Shown piece after piece: positions 45,478 to 55,014 of a DNA stretch of 64,000 nucleotides. A program made the translations under genes and the position numbers. The DNA comes from Neobacillus rhizophilus (GTDB lineage: Bacteria > Bacillota > Bacilli > Bacillales > Cytobacillaceae), in NCBI RefSeq assembly GCF_018343535.1, contig NZ_JAGYPF010000005.1:434001-498000 (forward strand), in the 5' to 3' direction. Position 1 is the first letter of the stretch. Each line of letters starts with the position of its first letter. Under the pieces are notes generated by a model. It worked only from the letters and a program-made list of their open reading frames with translations. It was not told the DNA's origin and made no database searches.

Positions 45478-46581
45478 ATGGAAATATTTAAGTACCTAGA
45501 GCAATATGATTATGAGCAGGTAGTGTTCTGCCAAGATAAACAATCCGGATTAAAAGCGATTATCGCCATTCATGATACAACCTTGGGACCGGCACTTGGC
45601 GGTACACGGATGTGGACATATGAATCAGAAGAAGCGGCAATCGAAGATGCGTTAAGACTGGCTAAAGGGATGACATACAAAAATGCGGCAGCAGGATTAA
45701 ATCTTGGCGGCGGTAAAACGGTTATCATCGGCGATCCGCGCAAGGATAAAAACGAAGAAATGTTCCGTGCTTTCGGTCGATATGTTCAAGGCTTAAATGG
45801 ACGCTATATTACAGCGGAAGACGTTGGAACAACTGTTGCGGACATGGACTTGATTCATGAAGAAACTGACTATGTTACTGGTATTTCTCCCGCATTCGGT
45901 TCATCAGGAAATCCTTCTCCGGTAACGGCATACGGTGTATACCGTGGAATGAAAGCCGCAGCGAAGGCGGCATTTGGTTCTGATTCCCTTGAAGGAAAGG
46001 TAGTCGCAATCCAAGGGGTTGGAAATGTAGCTTATAGTCTTTGCCGTCATTTACATGAAGAAGGTGCCCAGTTAATCGTTACAGATATAAATAGGGAAGC
46101 CGTTAACCGTGCAGTAGAAGAATTTGGCGCCCGTGCAGTGGACCCAAATGAAATCTATGGAGTAGAGTGTGAAATTTATGCTCCATGTGCTCTAGGTGCA
46201 ACGGTTAATGACGATACGATCCCACAATTGAAAGCAAAAGTAATTGCTGGTTCTGCTAATAACCAATTAAAAGAAACCCGTCATGGTGACCTCATTCATG
46301 AAATGGGAATCGTATATGCACCTGATTACGTCATAAATGCGGGCGGAGTCATCAATGTTGCGGATGAATTATATGGCTATAACTATGAGCGCGCTATGAA
46401 AAAAGTAGAAACCATCTACAACAGCATTGAAAAAGTGATTGAAATTTCTAAGCGGGATGGCATTCCAACCTACGTGGCGGCAGACCGCATGGCAGAGGAA
46501 CGGATTGAGAGAATGCGCAATTCCAGAAGCCAATTCCTGCAAAATGGCCACAATATTTTAAGCAGAAGAAGAACTAGATAG
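45478..46581 (+). CDS. bcd: Leucine dehydrogenase
   Basis: NAD-dependent oxidative deamination of Leu, Ile and Val to 2-keto acids, feeding the dehydrogenase complex encoded downstream. The product has 367 residues. Catalytic Lys in LGGGKTVIIGDPR, active-site LGPALGGTRMW, the dinucleotide-binding GVGNVAYSL and GSANNQL are present. The ATG at 45478 follows AGGAGGAATTAAC. Confidence 0.96.
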   Translation: MEIFKYLEQYDYEQVVFCQDKQSGLKAIIAIHDTTLGPALGGTRMWTYESEEAAIEDALRLAKGMTYKNAAAGLNLGGGKTVIIGDPRKDKNEEMFRAFGRYVQGLNGRYITAEDVGTTVADMDLIHEETDYVTGISPAFGSSGNPSPVTAYGVYRGMKAAAKAAFGSDSLEGKVVAIQGVGNVAYSLCRHLHEEGAQLIVTDINREAVNRAVEEFGARAVDPNEIYGVECEIYAPCALGATVNDDTIPQLKAKVIAGSANNQLKETRHGDLIHEMGIVYAPDYVINAGGVINVADELYGYNYERAMKKVETIYNSIEKVIEISKRDGIPTYVAADRMAEERIERMRNSRSQFLQNGHNILSRRRTR

Positions 46582-46602
46582 AAACAACTGAAATACTTTG
46601 GA

Positions 46603-46632
46603 AAAGCGCTGAATGGGAAAATTCAGCGTCTT
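46603..46632 (+). terminator. Intra-operon hairpin between bcd and buk
   Basis: GCGCTGAAT pairs with ATTCAGCG across a short loop, followed by the weak tract TCTTTGCC. It probably acts as an attenuator or transcript stabiliser, since the operon continues. Confidence 0.5.
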
Positions 46633-46686
46633 TGCCTTTAATATTCGAAAGCCAAGTGTTTCAGAAGTAAATTGGAGGTTTATCCG

Positions 46687-47790
46687 TTGCCAAATAAAGA
46701 ATATCGAATTCTCGTCATAAACCCCGGTTCCACCTCCACAAAAATTGGAATATTCGATAATGAAATTTCCATTTTTGAAAAAAACCTTCGACATGACATA
46801 GAGATTCTTAATACTTTTGCTAATATTATTGACCAGTATGAATTCAGAAAGAATATGATTTTGGAGACACTGGATCATGCAGGAATCAATCTTTCGAAAT
46901 TAAACGCTGTCTGTGGGCGTGGCGGCTTGCTGCGTCCAATCGAGGGCGGAACATATGCAGTTAACAGCCAAATGCTAGAAGACCTTAAGAAAGGTTATTC
47001 AGGTCAGCATGCATCTAATCTCGGCGGTATCATTGCCTTTGAAATCGGTTTGGGACTTAATATTCCTTCATATATTGTAGACCCGGTTGTTGTCGATGAG
47101 CTTGACCCCATCGCCAGAATCTCAGGCTTTTCATTAATCGAAAGAAAAAGCATTTTTCATGCGTTAAATCAAAAAGCTGTCGCCAGACGGGCTGCCAAAG
47201 AGCTTGGAAAAAAATACAGCGAATTAAATTTGATTGTTACCCATATGGGGGGCGGAATTACCATCGGAGTACATAAACAGGGCAGGGTCGTCGATGTCAA
47301 TAATGGCCTCAATGGCGATGGTCCCTTCAGTCCGGAGCGTGCCGGAACGGTTCCGGCTGGTGATTTAGTAGCTTTATGCTATTCAGGTGAATATTTCAGG
47401 GAAGAAATTATGAAAAAGCTGGTCGGCCAAGGCGGGCTTGTCGGGTACCTTGGTACAAATGATGCACTGCAGGTTGAGCAACGAATCGCGGTTGGAGATC
47501 AGGAGGCAAAGCTAATCTATGAGGCAATGGCGTACCAGGTGGCAAAAGAAATTGGCTCTGCCAGCGCTGTTCTGTCCGGAAAAGTAGATGCTATTTGTTT
47601 AACAGGCGGCTTGGCATATGGTAAAGAATTTGTTAAATCAATTATTGATCGGATAAACTGGATTGCAGACGTAATTGTCCACCCGGGTGAAAATGAGCTG
47701 CAGGCGTTAGCAGAAGGGGCACTTCGTGTCTTACTCGGAGAAGAAGAGGTTAAGGATTACCCAGGGAAATTTAAAACAGTGAAAATTTAG
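46687..47790 (+). CDS. buk: Butyrate kinase
   Basis: Acetokinase-family enzyme converting acyl-phosphate to acid plus ATP. The product has 367 residues. ILVINPGSTSTKIGIFDNE is the adenosine/phosphate-binding start, THMGGGITIGVH and NNGLNGDGPFSPER are family motifs, and CLTGGLAYG closes the site. TTG 46687 follows TGGAGG by 7 nt; an upstream TTG at 46672 lies before that site and is unlikely. Confidence 0.95.
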   Translation: MPNKEYRILVINPGSTSTKIGIFDNEISIFEKNLRHDIEILNTFANIIDQYEFRKNMILETLDHAGINLSKLNAVCGRGGLLRPIEGGTYAVNSQMLEDLKKGYSGQHASNLGGIIAFEIGLGLNIPSYIVDPVVVDELDPIARISGFSLIERKSIFHALNQKAVARRAAKELGKKYSELNLIVTHMGGGITIGVHKQGRVVDVNNGLNGDGPFSPERAGTVPAGDLVALCYSGEYFREEIMKKLVGQGGLVGYLGTNDALQVEQRIAVGDQEAKLIYEAMAYQVAKEIGSASAVLSGKVDAICLTGGLAYGKEFVKSIIDRINWIADVIVHPGENELQALAEGALRVLLGEEEVKDYPGKFKTVKI

Positions 47791-47811
47791 GGGAATTTGG
47801 GAGGGAACCAA

Positions 47812-49233
47812 ATGGCACAAGAATATGATTTGGTCATACTTGGCGGAGGGACCGGCGGCTATGTAGCGGCGATCCGCGCCTCACAGCTTGGTTTGAAAAC
47901 AGCAATTGTTGAAAAAGGCAAACTTGGAGGTACCTGTCTTCATAAAGGCTGTATTCCAAGTAAGGCACTGCTCAGAAGTGCGGAAGTGTTTGCAACGGCA
48001 AAGCGTAGCGATGAATTCGGTGTGATCACTGGAGATGTTTCGGTTAATTTTGGCAAGGTTCAAGAACGAAAAAACAAAATTATTGACCAGTTGCATAAAG
48101 GTGTCCAGCATCTAATGAAGCAGGGGAAAATCGATGTTTTTGAAGGAATTGGCCGGATATTGGGACCTTCGATTTTTTCGCCGATGCCAGGGACCATTTC
48201 CGTTGAAATGAACAATGGTTCTGAAAATGAAATGCTCATACCGAAGAATGTCATTATCGCGACCGGGTCAAGACCCCGGACATTGCCAGGTCTTGACATT
48301 GACGGCGAATACATCATGTCCTCTGATGAAGCCCTTCAGCTTGAAGCCCTTCCCAGCTCGATCATTATTGTAGGCGGTGGAGTAATTGGAATTGAGTGGG
48401 CCTCGATGCTTTCCGATTTTGGTGTAGAGGTGACGGTTCTTGAGTACGCGGACCGAATCATACCGACGGAGGATCACGAGATTTCGAAAGAAATGCAGCG
48501 TTTGATGAAGAAGCGGAAGATTAATATTATTACAAGCGCAAAAGTTCTTCCTGAAACATTGGTGAAAGATAATGGAGTGGCCATCTCGGCAGAAGTAAAG
48601 GGTTCAGTGAAAGAGTTCAAAGCGGAAAAGCTGCTTGTTTCGGTAGGGCGGCAGGCCAATACAGAGGGCATTGGACTTGATAATACAGAGATTCAAATTG
48701 AAAAAGGTTTTATTGTAACGAATGAGGTTTTCCAAACAAAAGAATCCCATATATATGCCATTGGTGATGTGATAGGCGGGCTGCAGCTTGCCCATGTTGC
48801 CTCGCATGAAGGGATTATTGCTGTCGAGCATATTGCTGCTGAAAAAACGTCACCGCTTAATTATGACCTAGTTTCCAGATGCATTTACAGCAGTCCGGAG
48901 GTTTCCAGTGTCGGCATTACCGAGAATCAAGCAAAGGAAAATGGGCATAAAGTAAAGGTGGGGAAATTTTCTTTCCGAGCAATTGGGAAAGCCCTTGTAT
49001 TCGGTGAAGCAGATGGATTTGTTAAAATTATTGCCGATGAGGAGACCGATGATATTTTAGGGGTGCATATGATTGGTCCTCATGTTACTGATATGATTTC
49101 GGAAGCCGGCCTTGCGATGGTGCTAGATGCTGTACCATGGGAAATTGCCCACACCATCCATCCTCATCCAACCCTTTCGGAAGCAATTGGCGAGGCGGCA
49201 TTGGCTGTTGATGGGAAGGCCATACATGGATAG
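47812..49233 (+). CDS. lpdV: Dihydrolipoyl dehydrogenase of the branched-chain complex
   Basis: E3 flavoenzyme that reoxidises lipoyl groups with NAD. The product has 473 residues. FAD-binding GGGTGGYVAAIRASQLG, redox disulfide in GGTCLHKGCIPSK (Cys42/Cys47), NAD-binding GGGVIGIEWASM, YAIGDV and C-terminal His-Glu pair HPHPTLSE. The ATG at 47812 follows GGGAGGG. Confidence 0.96.
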   Translation: MAQEYDLVILGGGTGGYVAAIRASQLGLKTAIVEKGKLGGTCLHKGCIPSKALLRSAEVFATAKRSDEFGVITGDVSVNFGKVQERKNKIIDQLHKGVQHLMKQGKIDVFEGIGRILGPSIFSPMPGTISVEMNNGSENEMLIPKNVIIATGSRPRTLPGLDIDGEYIMSSDEALQLEALPSSIIIVGGGVIGIEWASMLSDFGVEVTVLEYADRIIPTEDHEISKEMQRLMKKRKINIITSAKVLPETLVKDNGVAISAEVKGSVKEFKAEKLLVSVGRQANTEGIGLDNTEIQIEKGFIVTNEVFQTKESHIYAIGDVIGGLQLAHVASHEGIIAVEHIAAEKTSPLNYDLVSRCIYSSPEVSSVGITENQAKENGHKVKVGKFSFRAIGKALVFGEADGFVKIIADEETDDILGVHMIGPHVTDMISEAGLAMVLDAVPWEIAHTIHPHPTLSEAIGEAALAVDGKAIHG

Positions 49234-49284
49234 GTTTTTGGAAGAGAAATGATTTAAAGCGAACAAACGGGAGGAATGAAGTTA

Positions 49285-50280
49285 ATGGTGGAAAAGCGTC
49301 ATGAAGCTTTAGGCTTAAGCGATGAAAAAGTGCTGGAAATGTTTGAAACGATGCTTTTGGCCCGCCGTATCGATGAGCGGATGTGGCTGTTGAACCGTGC
49401 AGGTAAAATACCATTTGTAATATCCTGCCAAGGGCAGGAGGCTGCACAGGTAGGTGCTGCCTTTGCCCTAGACCGGGAAAAAGACTATGTATTGCCCTAT
49501 TACCGTGATATGGGTGTTGTATTAACGTTTGGGATGACGCCAAAAGAGTTGATGCTGTCAGGTTTCGCCAAAGCAGAGGACCCTAACTCCGGAGGACGGC
49601 AGATGCCGGGACATTTTGGGCAAAAGAAGAATCGGATCGTCACCGGTTCATCGCCGGTAACTACGCAAGTTCCTCATGCGGTGGGGATTTCTCTTGCTGG
49701 TAAAATGGAGAAGAAGGACTTTGTTTCCTTTGTTACGTTCGGGGAAGGATCCTCGAATCAGGGGGATTTCCATGAGGGTGCCAACTTTGCTGGTGTTCAT
49801 AAACTCCCGGTTATTTTTATGTGTGAAAATAATAAATATGCGATATCTGTGCCAATTGAAAAACAATTGGGGTGTGAGAAGGTTTCTGACCGTGCCATCG
49901 GTTATGGCATGCCCGGCTATACAGTAGACGGCAATGACCCGTTAGAGGTTTATAAAGTTGTTAAGGAAGCGGCCGAGCGCGGGCGCCGCGGCGAGGGCCC
50001 GACTTTAGTTGAAACTGTTTCTTATCGTTTAACTCCGCATTCTTCTGACGATGATGACCGCTCATACCGGGCGCCTGACGAGGTAGCAAAGGCAAAATCG
50101 CAGGATCCAATCATCACCTTTGGTGCATATCTGAAGGAAACCGGCGTGTTGAATGATGTATTGGAGCAGGAAATCAATGACCGCGTCATGCAAATCGTCA
50201 ATGAAGCCACTGACTATGCAGAAAATGCGCCTTATGCAGCGCCAGTGGATGCATTGAAATATGTATACGGGGATCGTTAG
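49285..50280 (+). CDS. bkdAA: Branched-chain 2-oxoacid dehydrogenase E1 alpha
   Basis: Thiamine diphosphate-binding alpha subunit of the keto acid decarboxylase. The product has 331 residues. RMWLLNRAGKIPFVISCQGQE, GRQMPGHFG, the ThDP motif GEGSSNQGDFHEGANFAGVHKLPVIFMCENN and the phosphorylation-loop-like YRLTPHSSDDDDRSYR are typical. The ATG at 49285 is 10 nt after GGGAGG; the ATG at 49276 is too close to it. Confidence 0.95.
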   Translation: MVEKRHEALGLSDEKVLEMFETMLLARRIDERMWLLNRAGKIPFVISCQGQEAAQVGAAFALDREKDYVLPYYRDMGVVLTFGMTPKELMLSGFAKAEDPNSGGRQMPGHFGQKKNRIVTGSSPVTTQVPHAVGISLAGKMEKKDFVSFVTFGEGSSNQGDFHEGANFAGVHKLPVIFMCENNKYAISVPIEKQLGCEKVSDRAIGYGMPGYTVDGNDPLEVYKVVKEAAERGRRGEGPTLVETVSYRLTPHSSDDDDRSYRAPDEVAKAKSQDPIITFGAYLKETGVLNDVLEQEINDRVMQIVNEATDYAENAPYAAPVDALKYVYGDR

Positions 50281-50291
50281 GGGGAGGAAAT

Positions 50292-51275
50292 ATGGCAGTT
50301 ATTTCATATATTGATGCAGTTACTATGGCTATTCGCGAGGAAATGGAGAGAGACTCACGAGTTTTTGTTCTTGGTGAAGATGTGGGGCGAAAAGGCGGCG
50401 TTTTTAAGGCTACACAAGGACTGTATGAACAATTTGGTGAAGAGCGCGTAATTGATACGCCGCTGGCGGAATCAGCGATAGCTGGTGTCGGAATCGGGGC
50501 CGCCATGTACGGAATGCGGCCAATTGCGGAAATGCAGTTCGCTGATTTTATTATGCCCGCAGTAAACCAAATTATTTCCGAGGCGGCAAAGATCCGCTAT
50601 CGTTCTAATAACGATTGGAGCTGTCCGATTGTGATCCGCGCCCCATATGGCGGCGGCGTTCATGGAGCTTTGTATCATTCACAATCAGTTGAGGCCGTAT
50701 TTGCAAATCAGCCAGGCTTAAAAATTGTGATGCCATCCACCCCATATGATGTAAAGGGACTTTTAAAAGCTGCCATTCGCGATAATGACCCGGTGTTATT
50801 TTTCGAGCATAAACGGGCCTACCGCTTAATTAAAGGTGAAGTGCCTACCGAAGATTATACCCTGCCAATTGGTAAAGCAGATGTAAAGCGTGAAGGAGAG
50901 GACATCACCGTTATCACTTACGGGCTTTGCGTGCATTTTGCCCTGCAAGCGGCAGAGAAATTAGCCAAAGATGGCATATCTGCGCAAATTTTGGATTTGC
51001 GTACTGTTTATCCGCTAGATAAAGAAGCGATTATCGAAGCAGCATCGAAAACAGGCAAGGTACTGCTTGTCACAGAGGACAATAAAGAAGGCAGCATTAT
51101 GAGTGAGGTTGCCGCCATTATTGCCGAGCATTGCCTGTTTGAACTGGACGCTCCGATAAAAAGGTTAGCTGGTCCGGATGTTCCAGCAATGCCATATGCG
51201 CCAACAATGGAAAAATTCTTTATGGTGAATCCTGATAAGGTCGAAAAAGCAATGCGCGAGCTTGCGGAGTTTTAG
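50292..51275 (+). CDS. bkdAB: Branched-chain 2-oxoacid dehydrogenase E1 beta
   Basis: Beta subunit of E1, 327 residues, forming the heterotetramer with the product of bkdAA. VLGEDVGRKGGVFKATQGL, DTPLAESAIAGVGIGAAMYG, EMQFADFIMPA and VIRAPYGGGVHGALYHSQS are conserved. The start follows GGGGGAGGAAAT, 11 nt after bkdAA. Confidence 0.96.
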   Translation: MAVISYIDAVTMAIREEMERDSRVFVLGEDVGRKGGVFKATQGLYEQFGEERVIDTPLAESAIAGVGIGAAMYGMRPIAEMQFADFIMPAVNQIISEAAKIRYRSNNDWSCPIVIRAPYGGGVHGALYHSQSVEAVFANQPGLKIVMPSTPYDVKGLLKAAIRDNDPVLFFEHKRAYRLIKGEVPTEDYTLPIGKADVKREGEDITVITYGLCVHFALQAAEKLAKDGISAQILDLRTVYPLDKEAIIEAASKTGKVLLVTEDNKEGSIMSEVAAIIAEHCLFELDAPIKRLAGPDVPAMPYAPTMEKFFMVNPDKVEKAMRELAEF

Positions 51276-51293
51276 TTTTAGGAGGATGAAATA

Positions 51294-52598
51294 GTGGCAA
51301 CTGAACAAATTAAAATGCCGCAGTTAGGCGAAAGTGTAACGGAAGGTACGATCAGCAAATGGTTAGTCTCTGTTGGAGATAAGGTAAATAAATACGACCC
51401 TCTGGCAGAGGTGATGACAGATAAGGTTAACGCGGAAGTTCCTTCTTCTTTTTCAGGTGTGATTAAGGAACTCATTGCTGTAGAAGGCGATACAATGGCT
51501 GTTGGGGAGATTATCTGTACGATTGAAACGGAAGGCGGCGCTCCTGCTCCGGAGGCAGCTGTTTCCGCACCTGAACAAAAACCGGTTGGAGGGAACGGAA
51601 TTGCCACTCCTGTGGATCAGGGGAATCGGGCCAGGTATTCGCCTGCTGTTCTTAAGTTGTCTCAGGAGCATGGCATTGATTTAACGCAGGTTTTAGGTAC
51701 CGGTGCTGGGGGCAGGATAACCCGTAAGGATTTATTGCAAATCATTGAGTCTGGTAATATTCCAGCAGCAGGACAAAAAGCGGAGGCACCAGTGCAAGCA
51801 GCTAGTAAACTGCCTGTTCAGGAGGCAGCGGCTCCAAGTCAGCCTGCTCCAGCAGCTATTGCGCCGGCACCTGCCGTATCGGTTCCGGTGTTAGCGGGAG
51901 ATATCGAAATTCCAGTTACTGGCGTTCGCAAAGCGATTGCCACGAACATGCTGCGCAGCAAGCATGAAATACCGCATGCCTGGACAATGGTGGAAGTCGA
52001 TGCCACCAACCTTGTTGACTACCGCAATTCCATAAAAGATGAATTCAAGAAAAAAGAAGGCTTCAATCTAACGTTCTTTGCTTTCTTTGTTAAAGCCGTT
52101 TCTCAAGCTCTAAAAGAATTCCCGCAGATTAATTCGATGTGGGCCGGCGACAAGATTATTCAAAAGAAGGATATCAATATTTCGATTGCAGTCGCCACAG
52201 ATGACGCGTTATTCGTGCCTGTCATCAAAAATGCCGATGAGAAAACAATTAAAGGTATTGCCCGTGAAATCTCTGATCTTGCCGTGAAGGTGCGGTCCGG
52301 AAAGCTTCGTTCGGAGGATATGCAAGGTGGAACGATTACCGTCAACAATACGGGCTCATTCGGTTCTGTTCAATCTATGGGCATCATCAACTATCCGCAG
52401 GCCGCAATCCTACAGGTCGAATCGATTGTGAAACGCCCTGTTGTCATGAATAACGGGATGATTGCTGTTCGTGATATGGTTAATCTTTGTATGTCTTTAG
52501 ATCACCGTGTTCTTGACGGGCTTGTTTGCGGCCGGTTCCTAGCTAGGGTGAAAGGGATTATTGAAAATATGTCTAAAGATAATACAACTATTTATTAA
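51294..52598 (+). CDS. bkdB: Branched-chain 2-oxoacid dehydrogenase E2 (lipoyl acyltransferase)
   Basis: Core dihydrolipoyl acyltransferase of 434 residues. Lipoyl domain (about 3-78) with EVMTDKVNAEV (lipoyl Lys44), peripheral subunit-binding domain (about 103-140, RYSPAVLKLSQEHGIDL), an Ala/Pro-rich linker, and catalytic domain (about 200-434) with SLDHRVLDG. GTG 51294 follows AGGAGGATG. It is the last gene of the operon, whose products make branched acyl-CoA primers for fatty acids or degrade Val, Ile and Leu. Confidence 0.95.
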   Translation: MATEQIKMPQLGESVTEGTISKWLVSVGDKVNKYDPLAEVMTDKVNAEVPSSFSGVIKELIAVEGDTMAVGEIICTIETEGGAPAPEAAVSAPEQKPVGGNGIATPVDQGNRARYSPAVLKLSQEHGIDLTQVLGTGAGGRITRKDLLQIIESGNIPAAGQKAEAPVQAASKLPVQEAAAPSQPAPAAIAPAPAVSVPVLAGDIEIPVTGVRKAIATNMLRSKHEIPHAWTMVEVDATNLVDYRNSIKDEFKKKEGFNLTFFAFFVKAVSQALKEFPQINSMWAGDKIIQKKDINISIAVATDDALFVPVIKNADEKTIKGIAREISDLAVKVRSGKLRSEDMQGGTITVNNTGSFGSVQSMGIINYPQAAILQVESIVKRPVVMNNGMIAVRDMVNLCMSLDHRVLDGLVCGRFLARVKGIIENMSKDNTTIY

Positions 52599-52614
52599 TA
52601 ATCATACTGATAAT

Positions 52615-52642
52615 GCCGCCAATTTTTTAATTGGCGGCTTGA
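52615..52642 (+). terminator. Hairpin after bkdB
   Basis: GCCGCCAATT pairs perfectly with AATTGGCGGC across a short T loop. The following tract TTGATT is poor in T, so termination may be weak. Confidence 0.6.
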
Positions 52643-52681
52643 TTAGTTCTTAAAGACAAAATTGTTCTTAAGAAGGGGAAA

Positions 52682-53025
52682 GTCCTTCATAAGGTGAATG
52701 AAGGACAAAATCCACTGAGGAAAGCATGAAAATGTCCTTCATAAGGCGGATGAAGGACAAAATCCACTGAGGAAAGCATGAAAATGTCCTTCATAAGGCG
52801 GATGAAGGACAAAATCCACTGAGGAAAGCATGAAAATGTCCTTCATAAGGTGGATGAAGGACAAAATCCACTGAGGAAAGCATGAAAATGTCCTTCATAA
52901 GGCGGATGAAGGACAAAATCCACTGAGGAAAGCATGAAAATGTCCTTCATAAGGTGAATGAAGGACAAAATCCACTGAGGAAAGCATGAAAATGTCCTTC
53001 ATAACCAAATCAAGTACAAAACCCC
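52682..53025. repeat. 52-bp tandem hairpin repeat, six full copies plus a degenerate seventh
   Basis: Units begin at 52682, 52734, 52786, 52838, 52890, 52942 and (partial) 52994. Each contains GTCCTTCAT and ATGAAGGAC as a 9-bp stem with a 7-nt loop AAGG(T/C)G(A/G), then a constant 27-nt linker containing CCACTGAGGAAAGCATG. Only the loop varies between copies. The 568-nt space between bkdB and mutA holds this array, the bkdB hairpin and an AT-rich presumed promoter; no gene is seen. Confidence 0.95.
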
Positions 53026-53166
53026 TTAATATGCCAGGAAAATTCCCAATAAAAACGGAAACACCAAAATCCCCTCAATTATAACGGTTGCCTGAATCGA
53101 GGTTGTACCCTAAAATAGAATTAATTGAATATTAGTTCAATAAAATGCAGAAGGGGGATGAGGAGT

Positions 53167-55014
53167 TTGGAAAATATACGTAATCAGTCTTTCCCTGTAA
53201 AAACAATAGATGATTGGAAGGAACAGGCCGAGAAATCATTAAAAGGGAAAAAGGCTGAATTATTACAAAGTACCACCTATGAGGACATTGTTTTGAAACC
53301 GCTTTATACCGAGCAGGACGAACAACAGGTACCTGACTATCCTGGAGGATCTGATTTTAGAAGGGGAATTGCCCCATTAGGATATGTAACAGACGAATGG
53401 AAAGTTGCCCAGAAAATATCTTATCAAACACCCGAGGAACTTAAACAAAAGCTTCAAATGGCAATTGAAAAGGGACAAACTGCGCTTTCCTTTGAAGTTT
53501 CGAAAAACAATAGTTTTCCAGATTTATTGGCGGGTTTAGAGAAAAAATACCCATTTGCTATCAACGCCAGATGGGAACAGAATGACATTTTAAAAAATCT
53601 TGCCGGCCAGTATAGTGATGGAACAAACCTTACAGGCTACATAGGCAATGACCCTGTTTCCCTATTTGCAGAAGTTGGATCAATCCAAGAGGAATTACTT
53701 AAAGAACGGACAAGTCAAATCCTGCAAGCAGATGGAAAGTTTCCTGATTTACGTACTGTTCTTGTTGACACCACTTCGTACCATAATGGCGGAGCTAACG
53801 CTGTTCAAGAGCTCGGGATCGCTGCAGCCACAGGAGTCTATTACTTACAGGAGCTTCTTGATAATGGCATGAACATTGAAAAAGCTCTATCAAAAATGAT
53901 TTTCCAATTTTCCATCGGCAGCAACTTTTTTATGGAACTCTCCAAGCTTAGAGCAGCCCGCGTACTCTGGATGCGGATTGCGGAACTTTACGGTGCCGAA
54001 GCGGAAGCAAGGGGTATGCAGATTGCTGCCACAACCTCATCTTTTACAAAAACTGTTTTTGACCATCATGTCAATATCCTTCGGTCCGCCAACGAGGCAT
54101 TTGCCGCCGTTTTAGGGGGCGCCCAATATTTGCATGTGGATCCGTTTAATGAATTGACCGGGCCTACTTCTTTCTCTGAGAGGATTGCCCGCAATATCCA
54201 GCTAATTTTAAAAGAAGAAGCACACTTGCAGAAGGTGGTTGACCCCGCAGGCGGCTCTTGGTATGTGGAGACGCTGACCAATCAGTTAGCGGAAAGTGCA
54301 TGGGAATTTTTCAAGGAAATTGAGGCTGAGGGAGGCATTTTGGAGACATTAAAGTCAAACTGGCTTCAGCAGCAAATTGCTACTGTTTATGAAAAAAAGA
54401 ACCTCGATATTCAAACAAGAAAGCAAAGTATCGTCGGGACTAATGTTTATGCAAAATTGGATGAAGCGGTACCTAGCCAAAACCAGCCAATAAAAATTGC
54501 CGCAGCCACCAAAGACTTTGAGGCCATCCCTCAGCGCAGATTAGCAGGACCCTATGAGGAGCTTCGCTTCAAGGCAAACCTATTACAGGAAAAAACAGGT
54601 GCTGCACCTTCAGTCGGCATGCTATGTCTTGGCGAACTAAAGCAGTATAAACCAAGACTTGATTTCATGAAGGGCTTCCTTGCAGCTGGAGGAATCCATC
54701 CTGCAGAAAGCAAGCCGGTCCACACGATAGAGGATGCAAGACAATTTATCATAGACTTAAAAACTAACTTTGTCTGCATTTGCGGAACAAATGAACAGTA
54801 CGAACAAACCGGACATGATATGCTGACAGCGTTAAAATCTGAGTTTCCAAACCTAATCTTCCTTCTAGCTGGACTTCCTGAAAAAGAACTGCAGGCCCAG
54901 TGGTACGAAGAGGGAGTAAAGCAGTTTATTCATGTAAAAAGCAATTGCTGTGAAACCATCGATGAAATCCTATCTGACATGGAGGTGAACTCTCTTGAAC
55001 AAACAAAAGCCTGA
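53167..55014 (+). CDS. mutA: Methylmalonyl-CoA mutase small subunit
   Basis: Non-catalytic alpha-beta partner of adenosylcobalamin-dependent methylmalonyl-CoA mutase, 615 residues. It has the mutase TIM-barrel region (about 30-450), with GANAVQELGIAAATGVYYLQ and NFFMELSKLRAARVLW, and a C-terminal Rossmann-like region in which the cobalamin-ligand DxHxxG is absent, as expected for this subunit. TTG 53167 lies a suitable distance after AAGGGGG; the ATG at 53158 abuts that site. The end overlaps mutB by 20 nt. Confidence 0.92.
   Translation: MENIRNQSFPVKTIDDWKEQAEKSLKGKKAELLQSTTYEDIVLKPLYTEQDEQQVPDYPGGSDFRRGIAPLGYVTDEWKVAQKISYQTPEELKQKLQMAIEKGQTALSFEVSKNNSFPDLLAGLEKKYPFAINARWEQNDILKNLAGQYSDGTNLTGYIGNDPVSLFAEVGSIQEELLKERTSQILQADGKFPDLRTVLVDTTSYHNGGANAVQELGIAAATGVYYLQELLDNGMNIEKALSKMIFQFSIGSNFFMELSKLRAARVLWMRIAELYGAEAEARGMQIAATTSSFTKTVFDHHVNILRSANEAFAAVLGGAQYLHVDPFNELTGPTSFSERIARNIQLILKEEAHLQKVVDPAGGSWYVETLTNQLAESAWEFFKEIEAEGGILETLKSNWLQQQIATVYEKKNLDIQTRKQSIVGTNVYAKLDEAVPSQNQPIKIAAATKDFEAIPQRRLAGPYEELRFKANLLQEKTGAAPSVGMLCLGELKQYKPRLDFMKGFLAAGGIHPAESKPVHTIEDARQFIIDLKTNFVCICGTNEQYEQTGHDMLTALKSEFPNLIFLLAGLPEKELQAQWYEEGVKQFIHVKSNCCETIDEILSDMEVNSLEQTKA

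Noticed and set aside
52682..53025. Possible CRISPR array
   Set aside because: The regularly spaced repeats have identical linkers and vary only in hairpin loops; no unique spacers and no cas genes nearby. It is a plain tandem repeat.
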